From Paludibacteraceae bacterium (GTDB lineage: Bacteria; Bacteroidota; Bacteroidia; Bacteroidales; Paludibacteraceae), in the NCBI GenBank assembly GCA_017547145.1, contig JAFYQJ010000009.1, positions 1-64,000 of the forward strand: DNA of 64,000 nucleotides. The letters run 5' to 3'. A program made the position numbers and the translations under genes. The notes under the pieces were generated by a model that saw only the letters and a program-made list of their open reading frames with translations, was not told the DNA's origin and did no database searches. Shown one piece after another: positions 1 to 6,855 of this stretch (position 1 is its first letter; the number at the start of each line of letters is the position of its first letter).

Positions 1-16
1 CACACACACACACACA
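1..16. repeat. (CA)8 dinucleotide tract at the window edge
   Basis: Eight uninterrupted CA units start at base 1, so the tract may extend further upstream. It lies about 130 bp before the DGR target gene. Such tracts can slip, but nothing here ties it to a promoter or reading frame. Confidence 0.6.
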
Positions 17-65
17 AGAAATAGGGCGTTTTGAGCGTTTTTGCCTACGCATAAATTATATATAA

Positions 66-102
66 GTCGGTCGATTTCGAGGGAAGTCGAGCGACTTTTT
101 TT
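66..102 (+). terminator. Intrinsic terminator upstream of the DGR
   Basis: A nine-base stem (66-74 with 87-95, one mismatch) is followed by seven T residues (96-102). It would end a transcript entering from the left and isolates the DGR target gene. Confidence 0.6.
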
Positions 103-148
103 ATCTGAAAAATTAAATTTATTGTTTAACTAAAAAATCAAAAGTATT

Positions 149-1111
149 ATGATGAAGAACAGATTTTTATTTTTAGCAGTGCTATGTGTGGCACTTGTAT
201 TTGGGTTTTCGGCGTGTGAAAATCCTAATGATAACGAAGAGTTACTCAACCGTATAGAACAGTTGGAAAATCAGTTGAAAGACCAGCAGAGTGGAAAAGA
301 CAATGATAAAGATTCCGACTCTGCGGATAAGGACAGCGATAAAGACAATTCTTCCGATAATGAGCAAAGCGGTGGAAGTAGTGAAGAAAACGCTGGTGGT
401 TCTAGCGCGGGCACTCCCGACCCTGACGAAGGCGAAGAAGGTGGTGACGAAGGCGGTTCTTCAAGTTCTACCACCGGCACCGAGAACGGCTACGCTTACG
501 TAGACCTAGGCTTGCCAAGCGGACTAAAATGGGCAACTTGCAACGTAGGAGCAACTAAACCCGAAGAGTACGGCAACTACTACGCTTGGGGCGAAGTGGA
601 GCCAAAAGAGGTTTACGATTGGAGTACTTACAAATTTATGGATTCGAGTGTCAATGATTGGAATGGTGTAAATAAATACACCTTTGCCGATGGTCAAACC
701 AGTGGTGTATGGTACGACAATTCTGGTAACTTTATCGGTGATAATAAAACCGTTCTCGACCCTGAAGACGATGCCGCATTTGTAAATATGGGTGGCTCTT
801 GGCGAATGCCAACCGCAGAAGAACAGCAAGAACTCATCGACGAATGTACTTGGACATGGACTACCTTGAATGACGTTAATGGCTATAATGTAGAAGGTCC
901 TAACGGAAACTCTATCTTCCTTCCTGCTGCTGGCTATCGCGACGGTAGTGATTTGTTCGACGCAGGGTCGTGCGGCGGCTATTGGTCGAGTTCGCTCTAT
1001 ACGTACTTTTCGGACAGCGCCTACGGCCTCTACTTCTATTCGGGCAGTGTGAGTTGGGACAACGACTACCGCTACTGTGGGCAATCCGTGCGTGGTGTGT
1101 TGTCGCGCTAA
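149..1111 (+). CDS. DGR target: variable FISUMP-domain lipoprotein
   Basis: Predicted exported lipoprotein of 320 residues. A hydrophobic signal ends in FSAC with the lipidated Cys at about residue 23, followed by an acidic stretch. Residues 30-105 are a low-complexity Asp/Ser/Glu/Gly linker. From about 115 (VDLGLPSGLKWATCNVGA) to the end is a FISUMP-type module, a relative of the FGE/C-type-lectin fold. Residues 258-318 are encoded by the DGR variable repeat and carry Tyr, Gly, Asp, Phe, Ser and Cys wherever the template has Asn. The gene has two adjacent Met codons (149, 152). It is first in the DGR cassette, followed by palindromes and the accessory gene. By analogy with known DGR targets it is inferred to be a surface ligand-binding protein; the ligand is unknown. 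Confidence 0.88.
   Translation: MMKNRFLFLAVLCVALVFGFSACENPNDNEELLNRIEQLENQLKDQQSGKDNDKDSDSADKDSDKDNSSDNEQSGGSSEENAGGSSAGTPDPDEGEEGGDEGGSSSSTTGTENGYAYVDLGLPSGLKWATCNVGATKPEEYGNYYAWGEVEPKEVYDWSTYKFMDSSVNDWNGVNKYTFADGQTSGVWYDNSGNFIGDNKTVLDPEDDAAFVNMGGSWRMPTAEEQQELIDECTWTWTTLNDVNGYNVEGPNGNSIFLPAAGYRDGSDLFDAGSCGGYWSSSLYTYFSDSAYGLYFYSGSVSWDNDYRYCGQSVRGVLSR
921..1104 (+). repeat. DGR variable repeat (VR)
   Basis: This 184-bp 3' end of the target gene matches 2041-2224 without gaps at a fixed offset of 1120 bp. There are 27 substitutions, every one where the template has A: 17 are G and 10 are T in the VR. No template C, G or T position differs. The conserved 3' block (1081-1104, one A-to-G difference at 1090) is in the position of the initiation-of-mutagenic-homing (IMH) site. 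Matching stops being template-like just after 1106, at the stop codon. Confidence 0.95.
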
Positions 1112-1142
1112 GAATCTTACCCTTGTCCCCCTCACGGGCAGA

Positions 1143-1215
1143 GAAAATGTGAGCGGGTGGGCTGTAGGGGCGTAGTGTAGCGCCCCTACTCCCCAAGCCC
1201 ACACCGCACATTTTC
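1143..1215 (+). other. Long imperfect hairpin downstream of the VR
   Basis: Outer arms 1143-1163 and 1196-1215 pair as blocks of 7, 4 and 8 bp with small bulges. An inner perfect 9-bp GC-rich stem (1164-1172 with 1181-1189) has an eight-base loop. It lies 31 bp after the target gene stop codon and is far more GC-rich than its surroundings. DGRs are known to use hairpin or cruciform structures just after the IMH for retrohoming. No T-run follows, so it is not a classical terminator. Confidence 0.65.
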
Positions 1216-1245
1216 GGCGGGGGCAGAAAAAATAAAAAAATGTAT

Positions 1246-1264
1246 GGACGCACGCAGTGCGTCC
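1246..1264 (+). other. Perfect 8-bp GC-rich hairpin before the accessory gene
   Basis: Arms 1246-1253 and 1257-1264 are perfectly complementary with a three-base loop. It lies 23 bp before the accessory-gene ATG. It could be a second target-side structure of the DGR or a translation-modulating stem. Confidence 0.5.
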
Positions 1265-1286
1265 GCAGAGAGATAAAAATGAAAAT

Positions 1287-1826
1287 ATGCAATTGAAAGA
1301 TATTTTAGAACGAGAACAAAAACGTGAAGATGTGCGGCAGTGTTGCACCATACATCTGTTTCAAGAGGGTACGTTTTTTCGTGCTTACGAGTGGAGTGCT
1401 TGGCTTGCATTTCGCTACATCAAGCAGTTCAAACCTACTCGGCGTTTGCTGAAAAACAGTGATGCGAGCGTGGTGTTTGTGGGTTTCCCCGTTTCGAGTC
1501 TCGAAAAATATGCTTCCGAAGGATTTTTAGTGCAAGCAGTAGCCGAAAAGTGTGTAGATGTTCATCTTCCCGAGTCGGTATTTGCAGAAGATGCAGAAGT
1601 GGAAGTTTTGCAGACCGATTATGAAAATTGGAAATCGAGCGTGCCACTCACCGAAGCGTCGAAAAAACGTTTGCAGGAGGAACGGTACGGTAATCCGCTG
1701 GAGGGAACTACTCGACTTACCGACATCATGCATCGCATACTGGAGTTCCCAGTGGAGCAAAAGTCGCCCATCGATAGTATGCTTTTCTTGGCAGAGATAA
1801 AGCAACAAATAGCAACAATAATATAA
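1287..1826 (+). CDS. DGR accessory protein, MutS-domain-I-like (MSL type)
   Basis: A 179-residue protein between the VR and TR. The segment LFQEGTFFRAYEWSA (about residues 34-48) resembles the LFFRMGDFYE motif of MutS domain I. The later VVFVGFPVSSLEKYASEGF resembles the MutS stretch with GVPYH and a following Tyr, then a strand like the VAICEQ region. MutS-like accessory proteins are one of the known DGR accessory classes, alongside Avd and HRDC types, so MSL is the best call. MutS clamp and ATPase domains are absent, so it is not a mismatch-repair protein. A GTG at 1257 is in frame, but it lies inside a hairpin, so the ATG at 1287 is preferred. Its role in complementary-DNA synthesis or targeting is inferred from position. 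Confidence 0.7.
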   Translation: MQLKDILEREQKREDVRQCCTIHLFQEGTFFRAYEWSAWLAFRYIKQFKPTRRLLKNSDASVVFVGFPVSSLEKYASEGFLVQAVAEKCVDVHLPESVFAEDAEVEVLQTDYENWKSSVPLTEASKKRLQEERYGNPLEGTTRLTDIMHRILEFPVEQKSPIDSMLFLAEIKQQIATII

Positions 1827-2282
1827 ATTAAAAAGTATAAAAAGGAGAATTACTGGACAAGGGTAAATTCATAGGTGGTCAGCCTCGGCATTTTTTTGTT
1901 ATGCAAAGGATAGCAACGAAGGAACAATTGGCTTGCTCGTAGACAAAAGAAGCATTCCTTTTGTTTCGAAAACAACCGAACCACCGAAGCCATAAAAAAA
2001 GAAAGACGCTTGTTGTTTTGGAGTAGTTGTGTGTTTTGTTTTCCTGCTGCTGGCTATCGCAACAATAGTGATTTGAACAACGCAGGGTCGAACGGCAACT
2101 ATTGGTCGAGTTCGCTCAATACGAACAATTCGGACAACGCCTACAACCTCAACTTCAATTCGGACAATGTGAATTGGAACAACAACAACCGCTACTATGG
2201 GCAATCCGTACGTGGTGTGTTGTCAACTTAAGCATTTACCTTCTTGGAGAAAAGAGTATTTGCTCCTTTTTTTTGTGAAAAT
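1827..2282 (+). other. Non-coding region carrying the DGR template RNA
   Basis: These 456 bp hold the template repeat (2041-2224) and about 215 bp of upstream leader with no credible gene. The template is open in one frame, but only because it copies coding sequence. The leader is expected to be part of the structured template RNA that primes reverse transcription. A 12-base segment, 1855-1866, is the exact reverse complement of 1117-1128 next to the VR. Confidence 0.7.
2041..2224 (+). repeat. DGR template repeat (TR)
   Basis: Read in the target frame, the TR contains 19 AAC/AAT (Asn) codons, the usual enrichment that lets adenine mutagenesis reach many residues. It is the invariant donor for the VR at 921-1104. 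Its 3' end (2201-2224, IMH*) differs from the VR by one base, A2210. It lies 58 bp upstream of the RT start, the standard arrangement for a DGR. Confidence 0.95.
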
Positions 2283-3485
2283 ATGAAACATTACAAACTG
2301 ACTTACGAGCAGTTATATTCCGATTTGCAACAAGCCTACTACGATGCTCGTAGGCACAAGCGGACAAAATCTTATCAAGTGCGTTTTGAAGCCAATTTGG
2401 AAAATAATCTGCATCAACTCTGTATGGAACTCTACGAGCGGAGTTACAAAGCTCGTCCGTCTACTTGTTTTATTATTTCCGACCCTAAAAAACGTGAAGT
2501 TTTTGCTGCCGAATTTCGTGACCGAATAGTGCATCATCTTTACTACAACTATACGCATTTGCTCTACGAACGAACTTTTATAACAGATACGTACAGCTGT
2601 ATCAAAGGTAGAGGAACGCATTTTGGCATACGCCGTTTGCAACGGCACATTGTGCAAGAAAGTCAGAATTACACGGTGCCTTGCTATGTGCTGAAAATGG
2701 ATATTCGTGGTTATTTTATGCACATCAATAGGGAACATTTGCTCAAGATTTGTTTACAAACACTTTGTAAAATGGCTTTGCATCGTGTGTCGAAACATCG
2801 GTTGGAACGGTGGATAGAAGTTGTTGATTACGAATTTTTAGAATATCTCACTCGTGAAATTGTGTTACTAAATCCTTGTGATAATTGTCAAATGAAAGGT
2901 TCGTCTAACGATTGGGACGATCTTCCTCATGACAAAAGTCTGTTTCATAGTCCTAAAGGGTGCGGTTTGCCTATTGGTAATTTGACTTCACAACTTTTTA
3001 GTAATATTTATCTCAATGTGTTGGATCAGTTTGTGAAACGTACGCTTCGGTGTAAACATTATGGGCGTTATGTCGATGATTTTTATGTTGTTTCGGCAGA
3101 TCGAGATTATTTGTATTACGTTGCTCAAAAAATAAAAACAATGCTTCACGATGAACTTCAATTGCAATTTCATGATGGAAAAATGAGGTTGGTTTCGGTG
3201 TGGCAAGGTGTGGAATTTTTGGGTGCTTACGTAAAACCATATCGAAGTTATACGAGCCGGCAAACGGTAAGTCGTATGCGAGAAAAAATTGCGTTGCTTT
3301 CGCAGAAACCGCAAGAATACTGCATTGCGTCGTTGAATTCTTTTTGTGGTGTATTGTCGCACGGGCGGAATTTTCGTCTGCGAGAGCAACTATTTTTGTA
3401 TAACAAAGAACTGAATCAGCGTTTTAGTTTTGATAAATCTATGCTGAAATGCCAAATTTTACATACTGCAAAGTATATGCTTTAA
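2283..3485 (+). CDS. DGR-type reverse transcriptase
   Basis: Reverse transcriptase of 400 residues that copies the TR RNA into adenine-mutagenised cDNA. The palm motif YVDD (residues 263-266) gives the two catalytic aspartates. The motif GLPIGNLTSQ (about 228-237) has the [ILV]GxxxSQ form that distinguishes DGR enzymes from the QGxxxSP of group II intron and retroviral RTs. An earlier conserved Asp is in LKMDIRGYF. There is no maturase, endonuclease or RNase H domain, as expected. A TTG at 2244 is in frame but lies close to the TR end, so the ATG at 2283 is chosen. Confidence 0.93.
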   Translation: MKHYKLTYEQLYSDLQQAYYDARRHKRTKSYQVRFEANLENNLHQLCMELYERSYKARPSTCFIISDPKKREVFAAEFRDRIVHHLYYNYTHLLYERTFITDTYSCIKGRGTHFGIRRLQRHIVQESQNYTVPCYVLKMDIRGYFMHINREHLLKICLQTLCKMALHRVSKHRLERWIEVVDYEFLEYLTREIVLLNPCDNCQMKGSSNDWDDLPHDKSLFHSPKGCGLPIGNLTSQLFSNIYLNVLDQFVKRTLRCKHYGRYVDDFYVVSADRDYLYYVAQKIKTMLHDELQLQFHDGKMRLVSVWQGVEFLGAYVKPYRSYTSRQTVSRMREKIALLSQKPQEYCIASLNSFCGVLSHGRNFRLREQLFLYNKELNQRFSFDKSMLKCQILHTAKYML

Positions 3486-3514
3486 AAACGAAATATTTTT
3501 ACATCTCATTTTCA

Positions 3515-3522
3515 TATATTTG
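3515..3522 (+). promoter_or_regulatory. Bacteroidetes -7 box (TATATTTG)
   Basis: It matches TAnnTTTG 14 bp before the ATG of the DUF4384 gene. It suggests that the caspase-region genes are transcribed separately from the DGR. No clear -33 TTTG is seen. Confidence 0.5.
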
Positions 3523-3536
3523 TAAAAAAAATCGTT

Positions 3537-4391
3537 ATGAAAAAGTTACTTGTATTATATCTCCTTTTGCTTTCGTTGGTAGTGTCTGCGAAAGATTGGG
3601 TAAAGATTTGTGGTGAGGAACGCTATGTAGTACCTGAGAATGTTTCGTTGAGAGATGCAAAAAATGAGGCTTTGATGCGTGCAAAAGCAAATGCTTTGGC
3701 AGAGCATTTTGGAACGATAATTTACCAAGGTACAACATTAGTTAAAAAAGATAATAATGGCGGATTGAATGAATATTTTATTCAAACTACTGGTCAAGAA
3801 CTTCGTGGAGAGTGGATTGAAGATATAAACCAACCTATTTATCGAATTTTATTTGAAAACGAAATGCAGATAGTAGAGGTTTCTGTTTGCGGTAAGGCTC
3901 GTGAGCGAAAACTTTCAGAAATTGATTTGGTGGCTAAACTGCTTCGAAATGATACTGATAATCGTTCTGAAACGGATAAATTTCAATCGGGCGATGCGTT
4001 CTATTTGTATTTTAGAACGCCAATAAAGGGCTATCTTTCTGTTTATTTGATTGACGAAAATCAGCAAGCAACATGCTTGTTGCCTTATCAGCATCAATTC
4101 TCTCCTTCGGTTTCTGTAGATGCAAATACGGATTATGTGTTTTTCTCGGAAAAGAAGTGTACTGATAAAAATTTTGTTGATGAATACATATTGACAGCAA
4201 ATGATGATGTTGTTCAAAATCAGTTGTATATTATATTTTCGCCAAATGAATTTGTAAAAGCAAACGATGAGTATAAAACAAGCGATTTACGTGAACTCAC
4301 TTTTGCTGATTTCCAAACATGGTTGACAAAAAATCGTGTTTACGATGAAAAAATGCAAGTCATAAGAAAAGTTTTAACTATTACTAAATAA
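3537..4391 (+). CDS. Exported DUF4384 domain protein
   Basis: A 284-residue protein with a Sec signal peptide (residues 1-18, cut before KDW). Residues 30-60 (RDAKNEALMRAKANALAEHFG) form a helix like those in LPP20-type envelope proteins. About 145-284, with FYLYFRTPIKGYLSVYLIDENQQATCLLPY, is the DUF4384 pattern of a beta-sandwich describing Asp/Glu-rich strands. DUF4384 is often fused to or encoded beside caspase-fold peptidases, and a caspase lies two genes downstream. It starts a co-directional run with 8-20 bp gaps. Molecular function is unknown. Confidence 0.75.
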   Translation: MKKLLVLYLLLLSLVVSAKDWVKICGEERYVVPENVSLRDAKNEALMRAKANALAEHFGTIIYQGTTLVKKDNNGGLNEYFIQTTGQELRGEWIEDINQPIYRILFENEMQIVEVSVCGKARERKLSEIDLVAKLLRNDTDNRSETDKFQSGDAFYLYFRTPIKGYLSVYLIDENQQATCLLPYQHQFSPSVSVDANTDYVFFSEKKCTDKNFVDEYILTANDDVVQNQLYIIFSPNEFVKANDEYKTSDLRELTFADFQTWLTKNRVYDEKMQVIRKVLTITK

Positions 4392-4399
4392 AGTCAGTT

Positions 4400-5167
4400 G
4401 TGCGTTTCATTAGGTTTATATTATTAGTTTGTTTTGCTTTAAACACTTGTTTGCTAAGAGCTCAAGTGTATAATGTAGATGCCAATCAAGATGCAAATAC
4501 CATTGTTGTAACTTATTTGTTGACTGAAAAATCTGATATTACTTTGCACGTTTCAACCGATGGTGGAGTTACTTTTAGTGAAGCTTTGAAGAAAGTGTCG
4601 GGCGACGTAGGAAAAAATATTTCATCGGGTGAAAAGCGAATAGTTTGGGATGTTTTGTCGGAGTACGATTCGTTCGATTTTGAGCAAGTTCAATTTGAGG
4701 TAAAGGCAACTTCTAAAACAAAAAACGCTCAAAAAACTTCGTTTCAAAGTAATGTAACAGGTTTGGAATATACAATTCCAGTTGGTTTGTGTTACTATAT
4801 GGGTAAAAAACGTGTTGGTGCTTATCTTGGTGTAGATATGGGTGTTGGTTATAATACCAAACAAAAAAATACAGATTATAGTGTAGCTTTTACCGTTGGT
4901 CCAAAAATCGGATTTGGTAGTAATTTGGCTTGGATTGTGGGAATTGGAGGTAGTTGTAATTTTGTTGATAATGAATCTAAAGGTTCGATAACGGATCTTT
5001 TAACTGGAGGTTTACCTTCTTATGATAAATCTAAAACAATGTTTAACTTTGTCGTAGAAAGTGGATTTGTTCTCCGTGCAAGTAAACTACTGCTATCGGT
5101 GCGTTGCCAATATATGTTGCCACATTCGGTAGTTGTACCTCTTGTGGGTGTTGGTCTTGCTTTTTAA
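4400..5167 (+). CDS. Exported protein with Ig-like N-terminal module
   Basis: A 255-residue protein starting at GTG, with a signal peptide cut after LLRA. Residues 24-105 (VDANQDANTIVVTY, STDGGVTFSEAL, VSGDVGKNI, IVWDVLSE) form an Ig-like module that recurs at the N-terminus of the FGE-fold protein at 6856. The C-terminal half has alternating polar/hydrophobic strands (VGAYLGVDMGVGY, VGPKIGFGSN, VVPLVGVGLAF), like a small outer-membrane beta-barrel. The gene is 8 bp after the DUF4384 gene and 20 bp before the caspase gene, so it is probably part of one operon. No catalytic motif is visible. Confidence 0.65.
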   Translation: MRFIRFILLVCFALNTCLLRAQVYNVDANQDANTIVVTYLLTEKSDITLHVSTDGGVTFSEALKKVSGDVGKNISSGEKRIVWDVLSEYDSFDFEQVQFEVKATSKTKNAQKTSFQSNVTGLEYTIPVGLCYYMGKKRVGAYLGVDMGVGYNTKQKNTDYSVAFTVGPKIGFGSNLAWIVGIGGSCNFVDNESKGSITDLLTGGLPSYDKSKTMFNFVVESGFVLRASKLLLSVRCQYMLPHSVVVPLVGVGLAF

Positions 5168-5187
5168 GTGATTAAAAAATAGAAAAT

Positions 5188-6849
5188 ATGATAAAAAAAG
5201 TGCTATTATTTGCTGTGTTTTTGGCGTTTTCATTTGTATTGGTTGCTCAAACAAATGTTTCCCGAACAAAAAGTTTTCATATCGTGAAAGAGGTGCGTCC
5301 GCCAGTGCTCGACATTGTGCAGGGGTCGGTGCAGTTTGTCGATGTATCGGGCAATAATGCCATTGATGCTAATGAAAAATGTCGCATTCGTATGCAAGTT
5401 TGCAATTCGGGTATGGGCGATGCTCATGGATGTACTGCTGTGATTGAAGCTGTGGGTACGCGTCAAGGGTTGACGCTTTCGAACAAGAGAATTACGCTCA
5501 TTAAAAAAGGCGAAACGCAGACTATAGAGTTCCCTATTGTGGCAGATATGGCTACTGTAGACGGAAACGTGGAGTTTTCGGTACGAGTAGATGAACCAAA
5601 CGGATTTGGAACAGATGCTGTAAAGTTGAGCATAGATACACGCAAGTTTGTTTCGCCTAAGTTGCAAGTGGTGGACTATACGGTAACGGGTGTAGGGCAG
5701 GGCATTTTGACAAAAAAGCGTCCTTTCGATTTGCAGTTGCTTTTGCAAAACACACAACATGGGGTGGCAGAAAATGTGAAAGTAGAAATAGAGGTGCCAC
5801 AGGGTGTATTTATTACCGATGGCGAGCAACAAATGTCGTTTGCAACCATTTCGGGTGGCGACAAAAAGTCGCTCGTATATTCGCTTATTGTTAATAATAA
5901 TTACGCGAGCGACGTTATTCCTATCAAAGTGAAACTTTCGGAGCGTTATGGCCGTTTCGCTGAAAACAGACAAATAGATTTGAAACTAAACCAAACGCTT
6001 GCAACAACAAAAATTGTAGTTGATTCGAAAGCCGAGCAACGTAGCGAGATAGAAATTGCTTCGCTACAAAGTGCGGTAGACAAAAACATACCAGTAACGA
6101 ACATACGCAACGAAAAAACTTTTGCCGTGGTGGTAGCCAACGAACGTTACCAACGTGAAGCCGTAGTGCCTTTTGCTTTGAACGATGGTAGTGTTTTTGC
6201 ACAATATTGCACCAATACACTTGGGTTGCCTATAGAAAACGTACACCTCGTGCGTAACGCTACGCTCAACAACATCAAAGCCGAGGTAAAGTGGCTCGAA
6301 AATGTGATAGCAGCCTACAACGGCGAGGCAAAAGTAATTTTCTACTACGCAGGGCATGGTATCCCCGATGAGCGAAACCAAACTGCCTACTTGCTCCCCG
6401 TAGATGGCTACGGAAGCGATGTCTCTACAGGTTTTGCTCTCGATGAGCTGTATAAGGTGTTGGGCTGCTTGCCTACAAAATCGGTTACGCTATTTTTGGA
6501 CGCTTGCTTTAGTGGAGCAAAGCGTGAGGGCGACATGATGGCTTCGGCACGTGGCGTGGCTATCCGTGTGCGTAAAGGCGTGCCACAGGGCAATATGGTG
6601 GTATTTTCGGCAGCACAAGGCGACGAAACTGCTTACCCTTACAGCGAACAAAACCACGGAATGTTTACTTACTTTTTGCTCAAAAAACTGCAAGACACCA
6701 AGGGCGATGTTACCTATCAGGAGCTTGGCGAGTACATAAAAGCCGAAGTGAGCAGAAAAAGTATTGTGGTGAACCAAAAATCGCAGACGCCTACGGTAAC
6801 CCCTTCGGCAGTGTGTGCTTCTGCGTGGCAAAACTGGAAACTGAAATAA
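5188..6849 (+). CDS. Secreted caspase-fold (C14) peptidase with CARDB-like domains
   Basis: A 553-residue exported protein. Signal peptide 1-20 is followed by two CARDB/Ig-like repeats (about 35-145 and 150-265) and a caspase domain (about 305-553). The catalytic pair is intact: His390 in YYAGHG and Cys440 in LFLDACFSG. Typical p20/p10 elements follow, including VVFSAAQGDETAYPY and GMFTYFLLKKL. The fold is of the metacaspase/orthocaspase group, usually Arg/Lys-specific, but substrate specificity cannot be read here. Secretion is unusual for conflict-system caspases and argues for a periplasmic or extracellular target. It sits between the Ig-like/barrel gene and the FGE-fold gene, 6 bp before the latter. 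Confidence 0.88.
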   Translation: MIKKVLLFAVFLAFSFVLVAQTNVSRTKSFHIVKEVRPPVLDIVQGSVQFVDVSGNNAIDANEKCRIRMQVCNSGMGDAHGCTAVIEAVGTRQGLTLSNKRITLIKKGETQTIEFPIVADMATVDGNVEFSVRVDEPNGFGTDAVKLSIDTRKFVSPKLQVVDYTVTGVGQGILTKKRPFDLQLLLQNTQHGVAENVKVEIEVPQGVFITDGEQQMSFATISGGDKKSLVYSLIVNNNYASDVIPIKVKLSERYGRFAENRQIDLKLNQTLATTKIVVDSKAEQRSEIEIASLQSAVDKNIPVTNIRNEKTFAVVVANERYQREAVVPFALNDGSVFAQYCTNTLGLPIENVHLVRNATLNNIKAEVKWLENVIAAYNGEAKVIFYYAGHGIPDERNQTAYLLPVDGYGSDVSTGFALDELYKVLGCLPTKSVTLFLDACFSGAKREGDMMASARGVAIRVRKGVPQGNMVVFSAAQGDETAYPYSEQNHGMFTYFLLKKLQDTKGDVTYQELGEYIKAEVSRKSIVVNQKSQTPTVTPSAVCASAWQNWKLK

Positions 6850-6855
6850 CGAGCT

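Noticed and set aside
524..1351. Long open frame antisense to the DGR target
   Set aside because: It is a shadow of the Asp/Ser/Gly-rich target and the palindromes; the product has no domain and low complexity.
2010..2231. A 73-codon open frame spanning the template repeat
   Set aside because: It is open because the template copies the coding frame of the target. It lacks a credible start context, and all features fit a non-coding template RNA.
2283..3485. Reverse transcriptase of a retron, group II intron or Abi type
   Set aside because: There is no maturase or endonuclease domain, no msr/msd structure, and the IGNLTSQ motif plus TR/VR pair are specific to DGRs.
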